From contig NZ_CP067396.1 in the NCBI RefSeq assembly GCF_023617245.1, forward strand, positions 1,302,001-1,366,000: a stretch of DNA of 64,000 nucleotides, written 5' to 3'. A program made the translations under genes and the position numbers. Position 1 is the stretch's first letter, and every line of letters starts with the position of its first letter. Shown piece after piece: positions 46,141 to 54,960 of this stretch. Below the pieces are notes generated by a model. It was not told where the DNA came from and did not search any database. It was given only the letters and a program-made list of their open reading frames with translations. Source of the DNA: Lysobacter enzymogenes (lineage in GTDB: Bacteria; Pseudomonadota; Gammaproteobacteria; Xanthomonadales; Xanthomonadaceae).

Positions 46141-48013
46141 GATTTCCTTCCGTGATTTCGCCCTTCGGCGCGGCGAACGCCTGCTCCTGTCCAATGTCGA
46201 CCTGGCCCTGCACGCGGGCTGGCGGGTCGGCGTCATCGGCCGCAACGGCACCGGCAAGTCCTCGCTGTTCGCGGCGATCCAGGGCGAAGTCGAGGCCGAC
46301 CGCGGCGACATCGACGTGCCCAACCGGGTGCGCATCGCCAGCGTCGCCCAGGAAACCCCGGCGCTGCCCGATCCGGCGCTGGACTTCGTCCTGTCCGGCG
46401 ACACCGAAGTGCACAAGGCGGTGATCGCCGAGCGCGAAGCGGTCGAGCGCGAGGACTGGGAGGCGGTGGCCGAGGCGCACCACCGGCTTGAGGAGATCGG
46501 CGGCTACGACGCCACCGCGCGCGCCGGCAAGCTGTTGCACGGCCTGGGATTCAGCCCCGACACCCACGAGCGCGCGGTCAAGGAATTCTCCGGCGGCTGG
46601 CGCGTGCGCCTGAACCTGGCGCGGGCGCTGATGATGCCGTCCGACCTGCTGCTGCTCGACGAACCGACCAACCACCTCGACCTCGACGCGGTGCTGTGGC
46701 TGGAGCAGTGGCTGCTGAAGTACCCCGGCACCCTGCTGATGATCTCGCACGACCGCGAGTTCCTCGACGGCGTCAGCACCCATACCCTGCACCTGCACGA
46801 AGGCAAGGCCAAGCTCTACGTCGGCGACTACACCGCGTTCGAGCGCCAGCGCGCCGAGCACCTGCGCCAGCAGCAGATCGCGTTCGAGAAGGAACAGGTC
46901 GAGCGCGCCCACCTGCAAAGCTTCATCGACCGGTTCAAGGCCAAGGCCAGCAAGGCCAAGCAGGCGCAGAGCCGGATGAAGCGGCTGGCCAAGCTGGCCG
47001 GCACCGAGGCGGTGCGCGCCGAGCGCTCGCTGCGCATCGACTTCCCCGAGCCGGCCAAGCTGCCGCACGCGCTGCTGCGCCTGGTCGAGGCCGATTGCGG
47101 CTACGGAACGCACCAGGTGCTCGGCAACGCCAGCTTCATCATGGAAGCCGGCGACCGGGTGGCCCTGCTGGGTCCCAACGGCGCCGGCAAGTCGACCCTG
47201 GTGAAGACCCTGGTCGGCGAAATCCCGCTGCTGGCCGGCGAGCGCAGCGGCCATCCGGACCTGCGCATCGGCTACTTCGCCCAGCACACGGTCGAATCGC
47301 TGCAGGAAGGGCGCAGCCCGATCGACCACCTCGGCGACCTCGCTCCGGGCGTGGCGACGCAGCAGCTGCGCGACTTCCTCGGCAAGTGGAATTTCCCCGG
47401 CGACCGCGCGTTCGAATCGGTCGACGGCTTCTCCGGCGGCGAGCGCGCGCGCCTGGCGCTGGCGCTGATCGCCTGGCGCAAGCCCAACGTGCTGCTGCTC
47501 GACGAACCGACCAACCACCTCGACCTGGACATGCGCGAAGCGCTGGCCGAGGCGCTGAGCGACTTCGACGGCGCGATCGTGCTGGTCTCGCACGACCGCC
47601 ACCTGATCGGCCTGGTCTGCGACACCTTCGTGCGCGTCGCCGACGGCGTCGCCCAGCCGTTCGACGGCGACCTCGACGCGTACGCGGTGTGGCTGCGCAC
47701 GCGCGAAGACAGCGGCGAGGGCAAGAAGGCCAAGGCCGCGCCGGCCGCTGCCGCTGCCGCGGCTGCGGCTGCGGCCGCGCCGGCGCCGGGCAAGCCGGGC
47801 AAGAAGGTCAACCCGGTCAAGCTGGCCGAGGCCGAGAAGCGCGTGGCCGAGCTGGAATCGAAGCTGCACACCCTCGACATGGACCTCGCCGACCCGACCA
47901 AGTACGCCGGCGGCGGCGACAACGCCAGCGAACTGGCGCGCCAGCGCGAGGCGATGGCGGCGGAGCTGGAGAAGGCCGAGGCGGCGTGGATGGCGTTGTA
48001 CGACGGGGCTTGA
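46139..48013 (+). CDS. ABC-F family ATPase (YheS-like)
   Basis: 624-aa cytosolic protein with two ABC ATPase domains and no membrane segments, as in ribosome-associated ABC-F factors. First domain: Walker A GRNGTGKSS, signature FSGGWRVRLNLARALM, LLLLDEPTNHLDLD. The linker (about 240-300) is highly charged with EHLRQQQIAFEKEQ and SKAKQAQSRMKRL. Second domain: GPNGAGKSTL, FSGGERARLALALI, LLLDEPTNHLDLD. After an uninterrupted run of about a dozen alanines (about residue 540) comes a C-terminal coiled coil (EAEKRVAELESKLHTLDMDL). Overall layout matches YheS more than Uup or EttA. Members act on the ribosomal E-site or relieve stalling. Confidence 0.94.
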   Translation: MISFRDFALRRGERLLLSNVDLALHAGWRVGVIGRNGTGKSSLFAAIQGEVEADRGDIDVPNRVRIASVAQETPALPDPALDFVLSGDTEVHKAVIAEREAVEREDWEAVAEAHHRLEEIGGYDATARAGKLLHGLGFSPDTHERAVKEFSGGWRVRLNLARALMMPSDLLLLDEPTNHLDLDAVLWLEQWLLKYPGTLLMISHDREFLDGVSTHTLHLHEGKAKLYVGDYTAFERQRAEHLRQQQIAFEKEQVERAHLQSFIDRFKAKASKAKQAQSRMKRLAKLAGTEAVRAERSLRIDFPEPAKLPHALLRLVEADCGYGTHQVLGNASFIMEAGDRVALLGPNGAGKSTLVKTLVGEIPLLAGERSGHPDLRIGYFAQHTVESLQEGRSPIDHLGDLAPGVATQQLRDFLGKWNFPGDRAFESVDGFSGGERARLALALIAWRKPNVLLLDEPTNHLDLDMREALAEALSDFDGAIVLVSHDRHLIGLVCDTFVRVADGVAQPFDGDLDAYAVWLRTREDSGEGKKAKAAPAAAAAAAAAAAAPAPGKPGKKVNPVKLAEAEKRVAELESKLHTLDMDLADPTKYAGGGDNASELARQREAMAAELEKAEAAWMALYDGA

Positions 48014-48112
48014 GGCAGCGGTTCGACGGTTGCGATTCGGAGCCGGGTTCCGAACCGCCCGAGCTTGCGCCGCCGATGCGCTTGGGGGCGGCCAGTCCGA
48101 TACCCCCCGACC

Positions 48113-48247
48113 CGCACGCCACTTAACCCGTACGCCCTCATAACCCGTGCACCCTCATAGCCCGTGCACCCCCATAACCCGTGCACCCCCATAACCCGTG
48201 CACCCCCATAACCCGTATGCCCTCATAACGCGTACACCCTCATAACC
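48113..48247. repeat. 17-bp tandem repeat array (about 8 units)
   Basis: One 16-base and seven 17-base units with consensus CGTGCACCCCCATAACC; three central copies are identical and the outer ones diverge. The last unit ends exactly at 48247, where the inverted-repeat element begins. There are no spacers between units, so it is not a CRISPR. It follows the ABC-F gene by 99 bp. Confidence 0.9.
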
Positions 48248-48374
48248 CGTCATTCCGGCGAAAGCCGGAACCCATTTTGATTTTGCTTCTGGCATTCGCG
48301 AACGCACTCCCGTTCGCGCGAAGGCTCACGCAACGGCAAAGTCAAAATGGGTTCCGGCTTTCGCCGGAATGACG
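48248..48374. repeat. Inverted-repeat element, copy 2 (perfect 33-bp arms)
   Basis: A 127-bp element whose two 33-base ends (48248-48280 and 48342-48374, CGTCATTCCGGCGAAAGCCG and onward) are exact reverse complements. The interior differs from copy 1 at 12725-12832, but the arms correspond. The perfect symmetry suggests recent activity or maintenance. It encodes nothing. Confidence 0.9.
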
Positions 48375-48523
48375 GGGGTGAGGTATTCGTCGCGCCCGCC
48401 GCGCCCGGCGTACCCGTCGCACCGACGAACACGCGCAACGCCTGCATCGCGCCGCCCCGGCTTGTCGCCCTCTCCACACCCGACCCCCTATCGTCCCGCC
48501 CTGATTTCGCACCAGGGGGCCGC

Positions 48524-49831
48524 ATGAGCCGCGAACTGATCTATCTGCTGCTGATCTTCGGCCTGCTGGTCGTCCCGCGCGCGCTGCAGCGCTACAAGAT
48601 CCCGGCTCCGCTGACCTGCCTGCTGTTCGGCATCGTCGCGATGCTGGCCTGGGGCGACAAGTCGCACGACACCGTGGTGGCGATGCTGGCCACGCTCGGC
48701 ATCTCCTCGTTGTTCCTGTTCGCCGGCCTGGAAGTGGAGCTCAGCGCGCTGCGCAAGGGGCTGTGGCCGCTGATCGCGCACCTGGTGATCCGCACCGCGA
48801 CGTTGTTCGGCGTGGGCTGGCTGGCCTGGCGCTATGCCGGCATGAGCTGGCAGGCCGCGGGGTTGCTGGCGCTGGCGCTGCTGACGCCGTCGACCGGTTT
48901 CATCCTCGACAGCCTGGCCCGGCTGGGGCTGGACGAGGAGGAGCGGTTCTGGGTCACCAGCAAGGCCATCGCCGGCGAACTGCTGGCGCTGGTGGCGTTG
49001 TTCGTGGTGCTGCAGGCCGGCGATCCGATGCGCATGGCGCTGTCCTCGACCGCGTTGATCGCGATGCTGATCGGGCTGCCGCTGGTGTTCGTCGCGCTCG
49101 GCCGCTGGGTCGCGCCGCACGCGCCGGGCTCGGAGTTCTCGCTGCTGGTGATGGTCGGCATGATCGCCGCGTTCGCCACCGCCAAGCTCGGCGTCTACTA
49201 CCTGGTCGGCGCCTTCGTCGCCGGCCTGATCGCGCGCCTGCTGCGCGAGCGCATGCCGCGCCTGGCCTCGCACGAGAACCTGCACGCGGTGCGGCTGTTC
49301 GCCTCGTTCTTCGTCCCGTTCTACTTCTTCAACGCCGGCACCAAGGTGCCCAGCGGCGCGCTGAGCTTCGAGGCGCTGGGGCTGGGCCTGCTGCTGACGG
49401 CGGTGGTGCTGCCGCTGCGGGTCGGGGTGATCTGGCTGCAGCGGCGCGCGCTGTTCGGCGAGAAGCACGGCGCCAGCCTGCGGGTGTCGGTGGCGCTGGC
49501 GCCGACCCTGATCTTCACCCTGGTGCTGGCGGCGATCCTGCGCGACCGCTTCGCCCTGCCGGACGCCTGGTTCGGCGCGCTGCTGCTGTACGCGACCCTG
49601 ACCACGATCCTGCCGTCGCTGGTGTTCCGCACCCCGTTCGACGTGGACCCGGCCGAGGACCATGGCCCGGTGCATCCGGACGACGCCGGCGACCGCCGCC
49701 GGCGCGCCGCGGCGGCGGGCAACGCGGCGGCCGAGCCGGAACCGACCGCTGTCCCCGCGGCCGCTGTGGCGCCCGCGGCCACGGGCCCGGCGACCGCCAC
49801 CCGGGCCGATCCGCACCCGCCGGGCGGCTGA
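48524..49831 (+). CDS. CPA2-family sodium/proton antiporter (no TrkA-N domain)
   Basis: 435-aa integral membrane protein with about 11-12 hydrophobic segments in residues 1-375 and an Ala/Pro/Glu-rich hydrophilic tail (about 385-435). Cation:proton antiporter-2 features are LLIFGLLVVPRALQRYKIPAPLTCLLFGI, ISSLFLFAGLEVELSALRKG, LTPSTGFILDSL and FVPFYFFNAGTKVP. Unlike the antiporter at 39776 it lacks the nucleotide-binding domain. The start MSRELIYLLL was chosen because the frame upstream runs into the inverted-repeat element and is not conserved protein. Ion specificity cannot be judged. Confidence 0.88.
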   Translation: MSRELIYLLLIFGLLVVPRALQRYKIPAPLTCLLFGIVAMLAWGDKSHDTVVAMLATLGISSLFLFAGLEVELSALRKGLWPLIAHLVIRTATLFGVGWLAWRYAGMSWQAAGLLALALLTPSTGFILDSLARLGLDEEERFWVTSKAIAGELLALVALFVVLQAGDPMRMALSSTALIAMLIGLPLVFVALGRWVAPHAPGSEFSLLVMVGMIAAFATAKLGVYYLVGAFVAGLIARLLRERMPRLASHENLHAVRLFASFFVPFYFFNAGTKVPSGALSFEALGLGLLLTAVVLPLRVGVIWLQRRALFGEKHGASLRVSVALAPTLIFTLVLAAILRDRFALPDAWFGALLLYATLTTILPSLVFRTPFDVDPAEDHGPVHPDDAGDRRRRAAAAGNAAAEPEPTAVPAAAVAPAATGPATATRADPHPPGG

Positions 49832-49940
49832 CCCGCCGGCGCTGCGGGCGTTTCGGGCGGCCGGGACGCCCGCGCGCTTGCATCGGCGGCCGCGAGCCCC
49901 AAACTAGCCAGCCTGAGTCGGCTTCCCCACGTTTCCCGCC

Positions 49941-50270
49941 ATGCCCATCTACGCGTTCCAGTGCAATGCCTGCGGCCATACCTTCGACCGTCTGCAGAAG
50001 CTCTCCGATCCCGATCCGACCGTGTGCCCCGAATGCGGTGCCGAGCAGGTCGGGCGCCAGCTGACCGCGCCGCAGTTCCGCCTGGCCGGCGGCGGCTGGT
50101 ACGAGACCGATTTCAAGAAGGACGGCGACAAGAAGCGCAACCTCGCCGGCGAGGGCAGCAGCGGCGGCGCGGCGGACAAGCCGGCCGAAAAGACCGAGAA
50201 GAAGGCCGATCCGGCGCCAGCGGCGGCCGCACCGGCCCCGGCGAGCAAGCCCGCGGCGGGCGGCGGCTGA
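49941..50270 (+). CDS. FmdB-family zinc-ribbon protein
   Basis: 109-aa protein. Residues 1-45 are the FmdB-type zinc ribbon: MPIYAFQCNACGHTFDRLQK and VCPECGAEQVGRQL with two CxxC pairs, followed by FRLAGGGWYETDFKK, a common continuation. The rest is a low-complexity Lys/Ala/Pro tail. Proteins of this type are often called putative regulatory proteins, but their role is unclear. It lies upstream of aspS, an order that recurs in xanthomonads, though a terminator and REP palindrome separate them here. Confidence 0.92.
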   Translation: MPIYAFQCNACGHTFDRLQKLSDPDPTVCPECGAEQVGRQLTAPQFRLAGGGWYETDFKKDGDKKRNLAGEGSSGGAADKPAEKTEKKADPAPAAAAPAPASKPAAGGG

Positions 50271-50290
50271 CCGGGCCCGGACGATAGCCA

Positions 50291-50312
50291 AAGGGCGCCG
50301 AAAGGCGCCCTT
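50291..50312 (+). terminator. Hairpin terminator after fmdB-like gene
   Basis: A 9-bp stem (AAGGGCGCC with GGCGCCCTT) with a GAAA loop, 20 bp after the stop. The trailing sequence is only partly T-rich. Confidence 0.7.
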
Positions 50313-50318
50313 CGTCGT

Positions 50319-50403
50319 TGTGGGAGGGCCTTCAGGCCCGACGCTTTCCGGCCCGATCGTGCCGATCCGGTCGAAACGCGTCGGGCCCGAAGGCCCTCCC
50401 GCA
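50319..50403. repeat. REP palindrome (TGTGGGAGGGCC family)
   Basis: An 85-bp imperfect inverted repeat beginning TGTGGGAGGGCCTTCAGGCC with its complement at the right end. It is related to 22244-22328 and 52401-52483. Confidence 0.88.
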
Positions 50404-50584
50404 ATCGCTTGCGCGCCTCTCGCATTGAGCCAATCGCCGCGGCGCCTGGACTAGAATGTGCGGTCCCGGCCCCCGGCCGGCGAGGCGCTCGCAGCCCGGC
50501 TCCGCCGCGGCCCCCGCGAGCCGCTTGCGGCAAACCCCCACGATCCAACGATCGGCCCGGCCGATCGATCAATCCGGAGCTTCC

Positions 50585-52351
50585 ATGCGTACCCACTTCT
50601 GCGGCCTCGTCGACGAGGCGCTGATCGGCCAGACCGTCACCCTGTGCGGCTGGGTCAACACCAACCGTGTCCAGAGCCACGTGGTGTTCACCGATCTGCG
50701 CGATCACGAGGGCGTGGTCCAGATCGTGGTCGATTCCGACATGGGCGAGCTGTTCAAGACCGCCGGCGATCTGAGCGTGGAAAGCTGCGTGCGCGTGACC
50801 GGCAGCGTGCGCGCGCGCGGCGCGGCCAACGACAAGATCCGCAGCGGCAAGGTCGAAGTGCTGGCCGAGCGGATCGAAGTGCTCAACAAGGCCGAGCCGC
50901 TGCCGTTCCACGCTCACGAGAACGCCGGCGAGGAAACCCGCCTGACCTACCGCTACCTGGACCTGCGCCGTCCGGAGATGCAGAAGATGATGCGCACCCG
51001 CATCCGCCTGGTGCAGTCGCTGCGCCGCTGGCTGGACGAGCGCGGCTTCCAGGACATCGAGACCCCGATCCTGACCAAGGCCACGCCCGAGGGCGCGCGC
51101 GACTTCCTGGTCCCGGCGCGCATGCACCCGGGCGAGTTCTACGCGCTGCCGCAGTCGCCGCAGCTGTTCAAGCAGATCCTGATGGTGGCCGGCTTCGACC
51201 GCTATTACCAAATCGCGCGCTGCTTCCGCGACGAAGCGCTGCGCGCCGACCGCCAGCTCGAATTCACCCAGCTCGACATGGAGTTCGCCTGGGTGTCCGA
51301 GCGCGATGTGCAGGACACCGTCGAAGGCATGATCCGCGAAGTGTTCAAGGACACCATCGGCGTCGAGCTCGACGCGCAGTTCCCGCGCATGACCTACGCC
51401 GAAGCCATGCGCCGCTACGGCTCGGACAAGCCCGACCTGCGCATCGGGCTGGAATTCGCCGACATCGCCGAACTGGTCAAGAGCTGCGAGTTCAAGGTCT
51501 TCACCGATTGGGCCAACCACGCCGACGGCCGTGTGATCGCGCTGCGCGCGCCGGGCGCGGCCGGCTGGTCGCGCAAGCAGATCGACGAGGCCGGCGCGCA
51601 CGCGGCCAAGCACGGCGCCAAGGGCCTGGCGTGGATGAAGATCGAGGACGCGTCCAAGGGCCGCGAAGGCATCAATTCGCCGATCGCCAAGTTCTTCGAC
51701 GACGCCACCCTGGCCGCGATCGTCGAGGCCGCCGGCGCGCAAACCGGCGACGCGATCTTCTTCGGCGCCGCCGACTACAAGACCGCCAGCGACTTCATGG
51801 GCGCGCTGCGCCTGAAGCTCGGCAAGGATCTCGGCCTGGTCGGCGAAGGCTGGAAGCCGCTGTGGGTCACCGACTTCCCGATGTTCGAGTGGGACGAGGA
51901 AGCGCAGCGCTACGTCGCCCTGCATCACCCCTTCACCGCGCCGGCCGTGGACGACATCGCCGACCTGCGCGCCAACGCCAAGACCGCGGTGTCGCGCGGC
52001 TACGACATGGTGCTCAACGGCAACGAGATCGGCGGCGGTTCGATCCGCATCCACCGTCCGCAGATGCAGTCGGCGGTGTTCGACCTGCTCGGCATCGGCG
52101 CGGAAGAGGCCGAAGCCAAGTTCGGCTTCCTGCTCGACGCGCTCAAGTACGGCGCGCCGCCGCACGGCGGCATCGCCTTCGGCATCGACCGCATCGCCGC
52201 GCTGATGGCCGGTACCGAATCGATCCGCGACGTCATCGCCTTCCCCAAGACCACCACCGCGCAGTGCCTGATGACCGGCGCGCCGTCGCCGATCCCGGAC
52301 GCGCAGCTGGCCGAAGTGCACGTGATGGTGCGGCCGAAGGATCCGGCCTGA
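50585..52351 (+). CDS. aspS: Aspartyl-tRNA synthetase
   Basis: 588-aa bacterial-type AspRS. It has an N-terminal OB-fold anticodon-binding domain (residues 1-105), class II motifs (motif 1 around FQDIETPILTKATPEGARDF; motif 2 YQIARCFRDEALRADRQLEFTQLD; motif 3 GGIAFGIDRIAALM) and the bacterial GAD insertion in the middle (about 290-420). The anticodon-loop contact region, usually VxRRRDxGG, reads VNTNRVQSHVVF here. I recall a comparable departure in xanthomonad enzymes; whether the enzyme also charges tRNA-Asn cannot be decided. It starts at MRTHFCGLVDE after a GGAG. Confidence 0.98.
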   Translation: MRTHFCGLVDEALIGQTVTLCGWVNTNRVQSHVVFTDLRDHEGVVQIVVDSDMGELFKTAGDLSVESCVRVTGSVRARGAANDKIRSGKVEVLAERIEVLNKAEPLPFHAHENAGEETRLTYRYLDLRRPEMQKMMRTRIRLVQSLRRWLDERGFQDIETPILTKATPEGARDFLVPARMHPGEFYALPQSPQLFKQILMVAGFDRYYQIARCFRDEALRADRQLEFTQLDMEFAWVSERDVQDTVEGMIREVFKDTIGVELDAQFPRMTYAEAMRRYGSDKPDLRIGLEFADIAELVKSCEFKVFTDWANHADGRVIALRAPGAAGWSRKQIDEAGAHAAKHGAKGLAWMKIEDASKGREGINSPIAKFFDDATLAAIVEAAGAQTGDAIFFGAADYKTASDFMGALRLKLGKDLGLVGEGWKPLWVTDFPMFEWDEEAQRYVALHHPFTAPAVDDIADLRANAKTAVSRGYDMVLNGNEIGGGSIRIHRPQMQSAVFDLLGIGAEEAEAKFGFLLDALKYGAPPHGGIAFGIDRIAALMAGTESIRDVIAFPKTTTAQCLMTGAPSPIPDAQLAEVHVMVRPKDPA

Positions 52352-52400
52352 TCCACCCGCGGCGGTCCGCTGCGAACGCCGGGCCGCTGCTTCAGTTGTC

Positions 52401-52483
52401 GTGGGAGGGGCTTCAGCCCCGATGCTTTCCGATCCGGTCGTGACGATCTGACCGAAAAGCATCGGGGCTGAAGCCCCTTCCAC
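52401..52483. repeat. REP palindrome (GTGGGAGGGGCTTCAGCCCC variant)
   Basis: An 83-bp inverted repeat that starts 49 bp after the aspS stop, with arms GTGGGAGGGGCTTCAGCCCC and its near-complement. The central CGATGCTTTCCG is shared with the copy at 22244. It may also act as a terminator-like structure for aspS. Confidence 0.88.
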
Positions 52484-52520
52484 ATTCGGAATCCGCCGCA
52501 ACCTCGCCCGAACGCCCGCC

Positions 52521-53051
52521 ATGTCAGCGAACTTCCGCATCCGCCGCGCCGCGCCGGCCGACACCGCCGCCCTGGCCGACATTTCCGCCCGCAGCTTCGT
52601 CGAGACCTTCGGCGATTCCTATCCGCCCGACGACCTGTCGCGCTTTCTCGCCGGGACCTATTCGCACGACGCCATCGGCGCCTTGCTGGCCGATCCGCGC
52701 TACGGCGCGTGGCTGCTGGAGCGCGACGGCGTCGCGGTCGGCCACGCGCTGGCCGGCGAGTGCGGCCTGCCGCACGCCGAAGTCGCGCCCGGCGACGGCG
52801 AGCTCAAGCGCCTGTACGTGCTGGGCGAGGCGCAGAACGGCGGCTGGGGCGGGCGGCTGTTCGAAACCGCGCTGGCCTGGCTGGAGCGCGACGGCCCGCG
52901 CACGCTGTGGATCGGGGTCTGGTCGGAGAACTACGGCGCGCAGCGTTTCTACGCGCGCCACGGCTTCGAGAAGGTGGGGCATTACGAGTTCGTCGTCGGC
53001 GCGACCCGCGACCACGAGTTCATCCTGCGCCGCGGCGCCGCGCCGCGATAA
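52521..53051 (+). CDS. GNAT-family N-acetyltransferase
   Basis: 176-aa protein with GNAT fold motifs: RIRRAAPADTAALADISARSF at the N-terminus, the acetyl-CoA-binding LKRLYVLGEAQNGGWGGRLFETALAWL (motif A, with the glycine-rich turn altered from the usual QxxGxG) and the motif B region TLWIGVWSENYGAQRFYARHGFEKVG. These are typical of small-molecule or protein-N-terminal acetyltransferases; the substrate is not known. It lies between two dispersed repeat elements and appears to be a single-gene unit. Confidence 0.9.
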   Translation: MSANFRIRRAAPADTAALADISARSFVETFGDSYPPDDLSRFLAGTYSHDAIGALLADPRYGAWLLERDGVAVGHALAGECGLPHAEVAPGDGELKRLYVLGEAQNGGWGGRLFETALAWLERDGPRTLWIGVWSENYGAQRFYARHGFEKVGHYEFVVGATRDHEFILRRGAAPR

Positions 53052-53065
53052 CCGCATGGGCTGCC

Positions 53066-53200
53066 CGTAGGAGCGGCGCAAGCCGCGACCGCGCCGATAC
53101 GAACGCCGCCGTCACCGTCGTGGTCCCCGGACGTTGCCCGCCCGGGAATGCCCGCGCCGACGCATGCGGTTTCGCGGTCGCGGCTCGCGCCGCTGCCACG
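53066..53200. repeat. CTGTAGGAGCGGCGC element, diverged copy
   Basis: A 135-bp unit with arms CGTAGGAGCGGCGCAAGCCG and, at the right, CGGTCGCGGCTCGCGCCGCT followed by GCCACGG. It has a partly conserved interior compared with 38615-38751. It begins 14 bp after the GNAT stop. Confidence 0.8.
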
Positions 53201-53246
53201 GCAAGGCGGCGCAGCCGCGCGGACGCGCGGCTACGCCGACGCCGCA

Positions 53247-53723
53247 TCACTTCGCGTCGAGCAAGACGTTCAACGTGGTCGCATCGAGCACGCCGCGCTT
53301 CTGTCCGAGCTTGAGCAGCATCGATTCCAGGTCGCCGGCCGCGGCCGACACCCGCGTCGCCGCGGTCGCCGACTTGAACTCGGTGGCGGCGGCCGTGTCC
53401 ACGCTCAGGCTGCGGCCTTTGACCGTGACCGCCTGCGGCCGGGCCTTCGCGGCCGAACCGCCGACGTGTTCGATCAGGATGCCGTTGTAGCCCAGCACCG
53501 GTTCGGCCGCCGCGCCCGCGCGCGCCGGCGCGGACATGGCATCGCCGAGGCGGCTTTCGATCGCGCGCAGCTGGGACGGATCGGTCACCGTCAGCTCCGG
53601 ATTCGGCCGGCCCGAATACACCAGGTAGGTGATGCGCAGCCCCGGCGCGTCGGCGGCCTGGGCGAACAGCGGCGCGGCCAGCAAGGCCGCGGCGAACAGG
53701 GTGGCGAAAGAACGCGTGCGCAT
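53247..53723 (-). CDS. Secreted YSGRPNP-motif protein
   Basis: 158-aa exported protein of unknown function. A Sec signal peptide (MRTRSFATLFAAALLAAPLF, cleavage near AQAADA) is followed by LRITYLVYSGRPNPELTV, with the distinctive YSGRPNP at residues 36-42, then a helical part (LRAIESRLGDAM), a central strand region with VLGYNGILIEH and a C-terminal helix (LESMLLKLGQKRGVLDATTLNVLL). An excellent AAGGAGG site precedes the ATG, which excludes the longer frame. It lies 40 bp downstream of the LamG gene on the same strand, so the two are probably cotranscribed. I recall similar motif proteins beside this type of LamG gene, but no function. Confidence 0.85.
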   Translation of the reverse strand: MRTRSFATLFAAALLAAPLFAQAADAPGLRITYLVYSGRPNPELTVTDPSQLRAIESRLGDAMSAPARAGAAAEPVLGYNGILIEHVGGSAAKARPQAVTVKGRSLSVDTAAATEFKSATAATRVSAAAGDLESMLLKLGQKRGVLDATTLNVLLDAK

Positions 53724-53763
53724 GATTCCTCCTTGACCGCGGGCGATGGACGCGGGGACGGAC

Positions 53764-54960
53764 TCAGTTGATCTGCTCATGGCCGCTCCCCTCGATGCTG
53801 TCCGACCAGACCCGGTAGAACCCGCAGAAATCCGAGTACGGCCCGCGGTTGGCGGTGCGCGGATCGCCGATCTCGTTGCCGGAATTGTCGCGGTTGGTGG
53901 CCGCGGTCTGGCCGGGCTTGTGGGTCCACTTGCCGTTGGCGTCGCGGCGGTACCAGTGATAGTCGTAACCCGGCGCCACCACCAGCGCGGCGATGTTCTT
54001 GTAGCTGGCGGCGTTGATCGCGGTGTCGGCGACCGGCTCCAGGCCGTCGCGCTCGGCCGCGGCGCGCACCGCCGCGCAGCTCAGCGAACTGTATTGCGCG
54101 CTGGCGGCGCGGCCGGGCTGGGCGAAGGTGTTGGTGGCGCGGCCGTTGGCGTAGTTGTAGCAATTGTTGTAGCGCTGGCGGGTGCCGCCGTCGTTCCAGT
54201 AGGTCGGCTGATAGTTGGTGCGGCCGGGGAACATGATGTCGCCCAGGCCGCCGCTGGCGTCGGCCGGCAGCGCGCGGTTGTAGACCAGCACTTCGTCGGC
54301 GCGGTCGTTGAAGCGGTACGAAGGCGAGCTGATGTGCCCGCCGATCATGAACGGCCGGGTGGTGTTGTCGAGGTTGCCGGCCATCGGCGTCGGCTGGCCG
54401 GTGGCGCGGCGTCCGTCGACGTAGAACGAGATCGTGTACGGCGCGCTGCTGCGGTTGACCACCGCGGCGATGTGGTGCCAGCGGTTCGCCGCGAGGCTCA
54501 CGCTGCCATCGGAGACGTAGTTGCCCCACGTGCTGCCGTCGTTGAGCTGCAACAGCACGTTGCGGCCCTGGTCGATGCCGAACGAATAGCCGCGGCCGCT
54601 GCCGTCGCCGCGGTTCTCGATCAGGGTCTTGACCCCCGACGAGCCCGGCGCGGCCAGCCGCACCCACGCGGCGACGGTGAAGCTGCCGGTGCCGACGTTG
54701 AGGTTGGCCGAGTTCGGCACTTCGATGTACTTGCCGCCGCTGAGGTCGGCGGCGCTGCCGAGCCAGCCCCAGGACGAGGCCGCGCCGCCGATCACGCTGC
54801 CGTTGCGGCCGTAGCCGCTGGTGTCGGGGGCGCTGGTGCCGGACAGGTCCAGGTGCCATTCGCCGACGAGGCCGTTGCTGACCCGCGGCGGGGCCGCCTG
54901 CGCGGCCAGCATCGGCGCGAGCGCCACTGCCAGCGCCAGGAACCACGAGGATCGATTCAT
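53764..54960 (-). CDS. Secreted LamG-domain protein with uncharacterised Cys/His domain
   Basis: 398-aa exported protein. Signal peptide at residues 1-22; LamG/concanavalin-type domain at about 28-232 (NGLVGEWHLDLSGT, GSFTVAAWVRL, RWHHIAAVVNR, FYVDGRRATG, DEVLVYNRAL), which usually binds sugars or proteins; then a C-terminal domain (about 248-398) of no named family. The latter has Cys267 in RYNNCYNYANGRATNTFAQP, His335 in YDYHWYRRDANGKW, His347 in THKPG and conserved-looking Asn/Asp residues, a pattern compatible with a papain-like Cys-His hydrolase, though this is inference. Two further cysteines (295 and 379) may pair. It is followed by the YSGRPNP gene. Confidence 0.85.
   Translation of the reverse strand: MNRSSWFLALAVALAPMLAAQAAPPRVSNGLVGEWHLDLSGTSAPDTSGYGRNGSVIGGAASSWGWLGSAADLSGGKYIEVPNSANLNVGTGSFTVAAWVRLAAPGSSGVKTLIENRGDGSGRGYSFGIDQGRNVLLQLNDGSTWGNYVSDGSVSLAANRWHHIAAVVNRSSAPYTISFYVDGRRATGQPTPMAGNLDNTTRPFMIGGHISSPSYRFNDRADEVLVYNRALPADASGGLGDIMFPGRTNYQPTYWNDGGTRQRYNNCYNYANGRATNTFAQPGRAASAQYSSLSCAAVRAAAERDGLEPVADTAINAASYKNIAALVVAPGYDYHWYRRDANGKWTHKPGQTAATNRDNSGNEIGDPRTANRGPYSDFCGFYRVWSDSIEGSGHEQIN

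Noticed and set aside
48113..48247. Possible CRISPR array
   Set aside because: Units of 17 bp are directly adjacent with no spacers and no cas genes are nearby; it is a simple tandem repeat.
50585..50890. Deviant AspRS anticodon-loop sequence as evidence for a non-discriminating enzyme
   Set aside because: The region differs from the E. coli pattern, but from memory xanthomonad enzymes also differ here, and without alignment and a gatCAB/asnS check nothing can be concluded.
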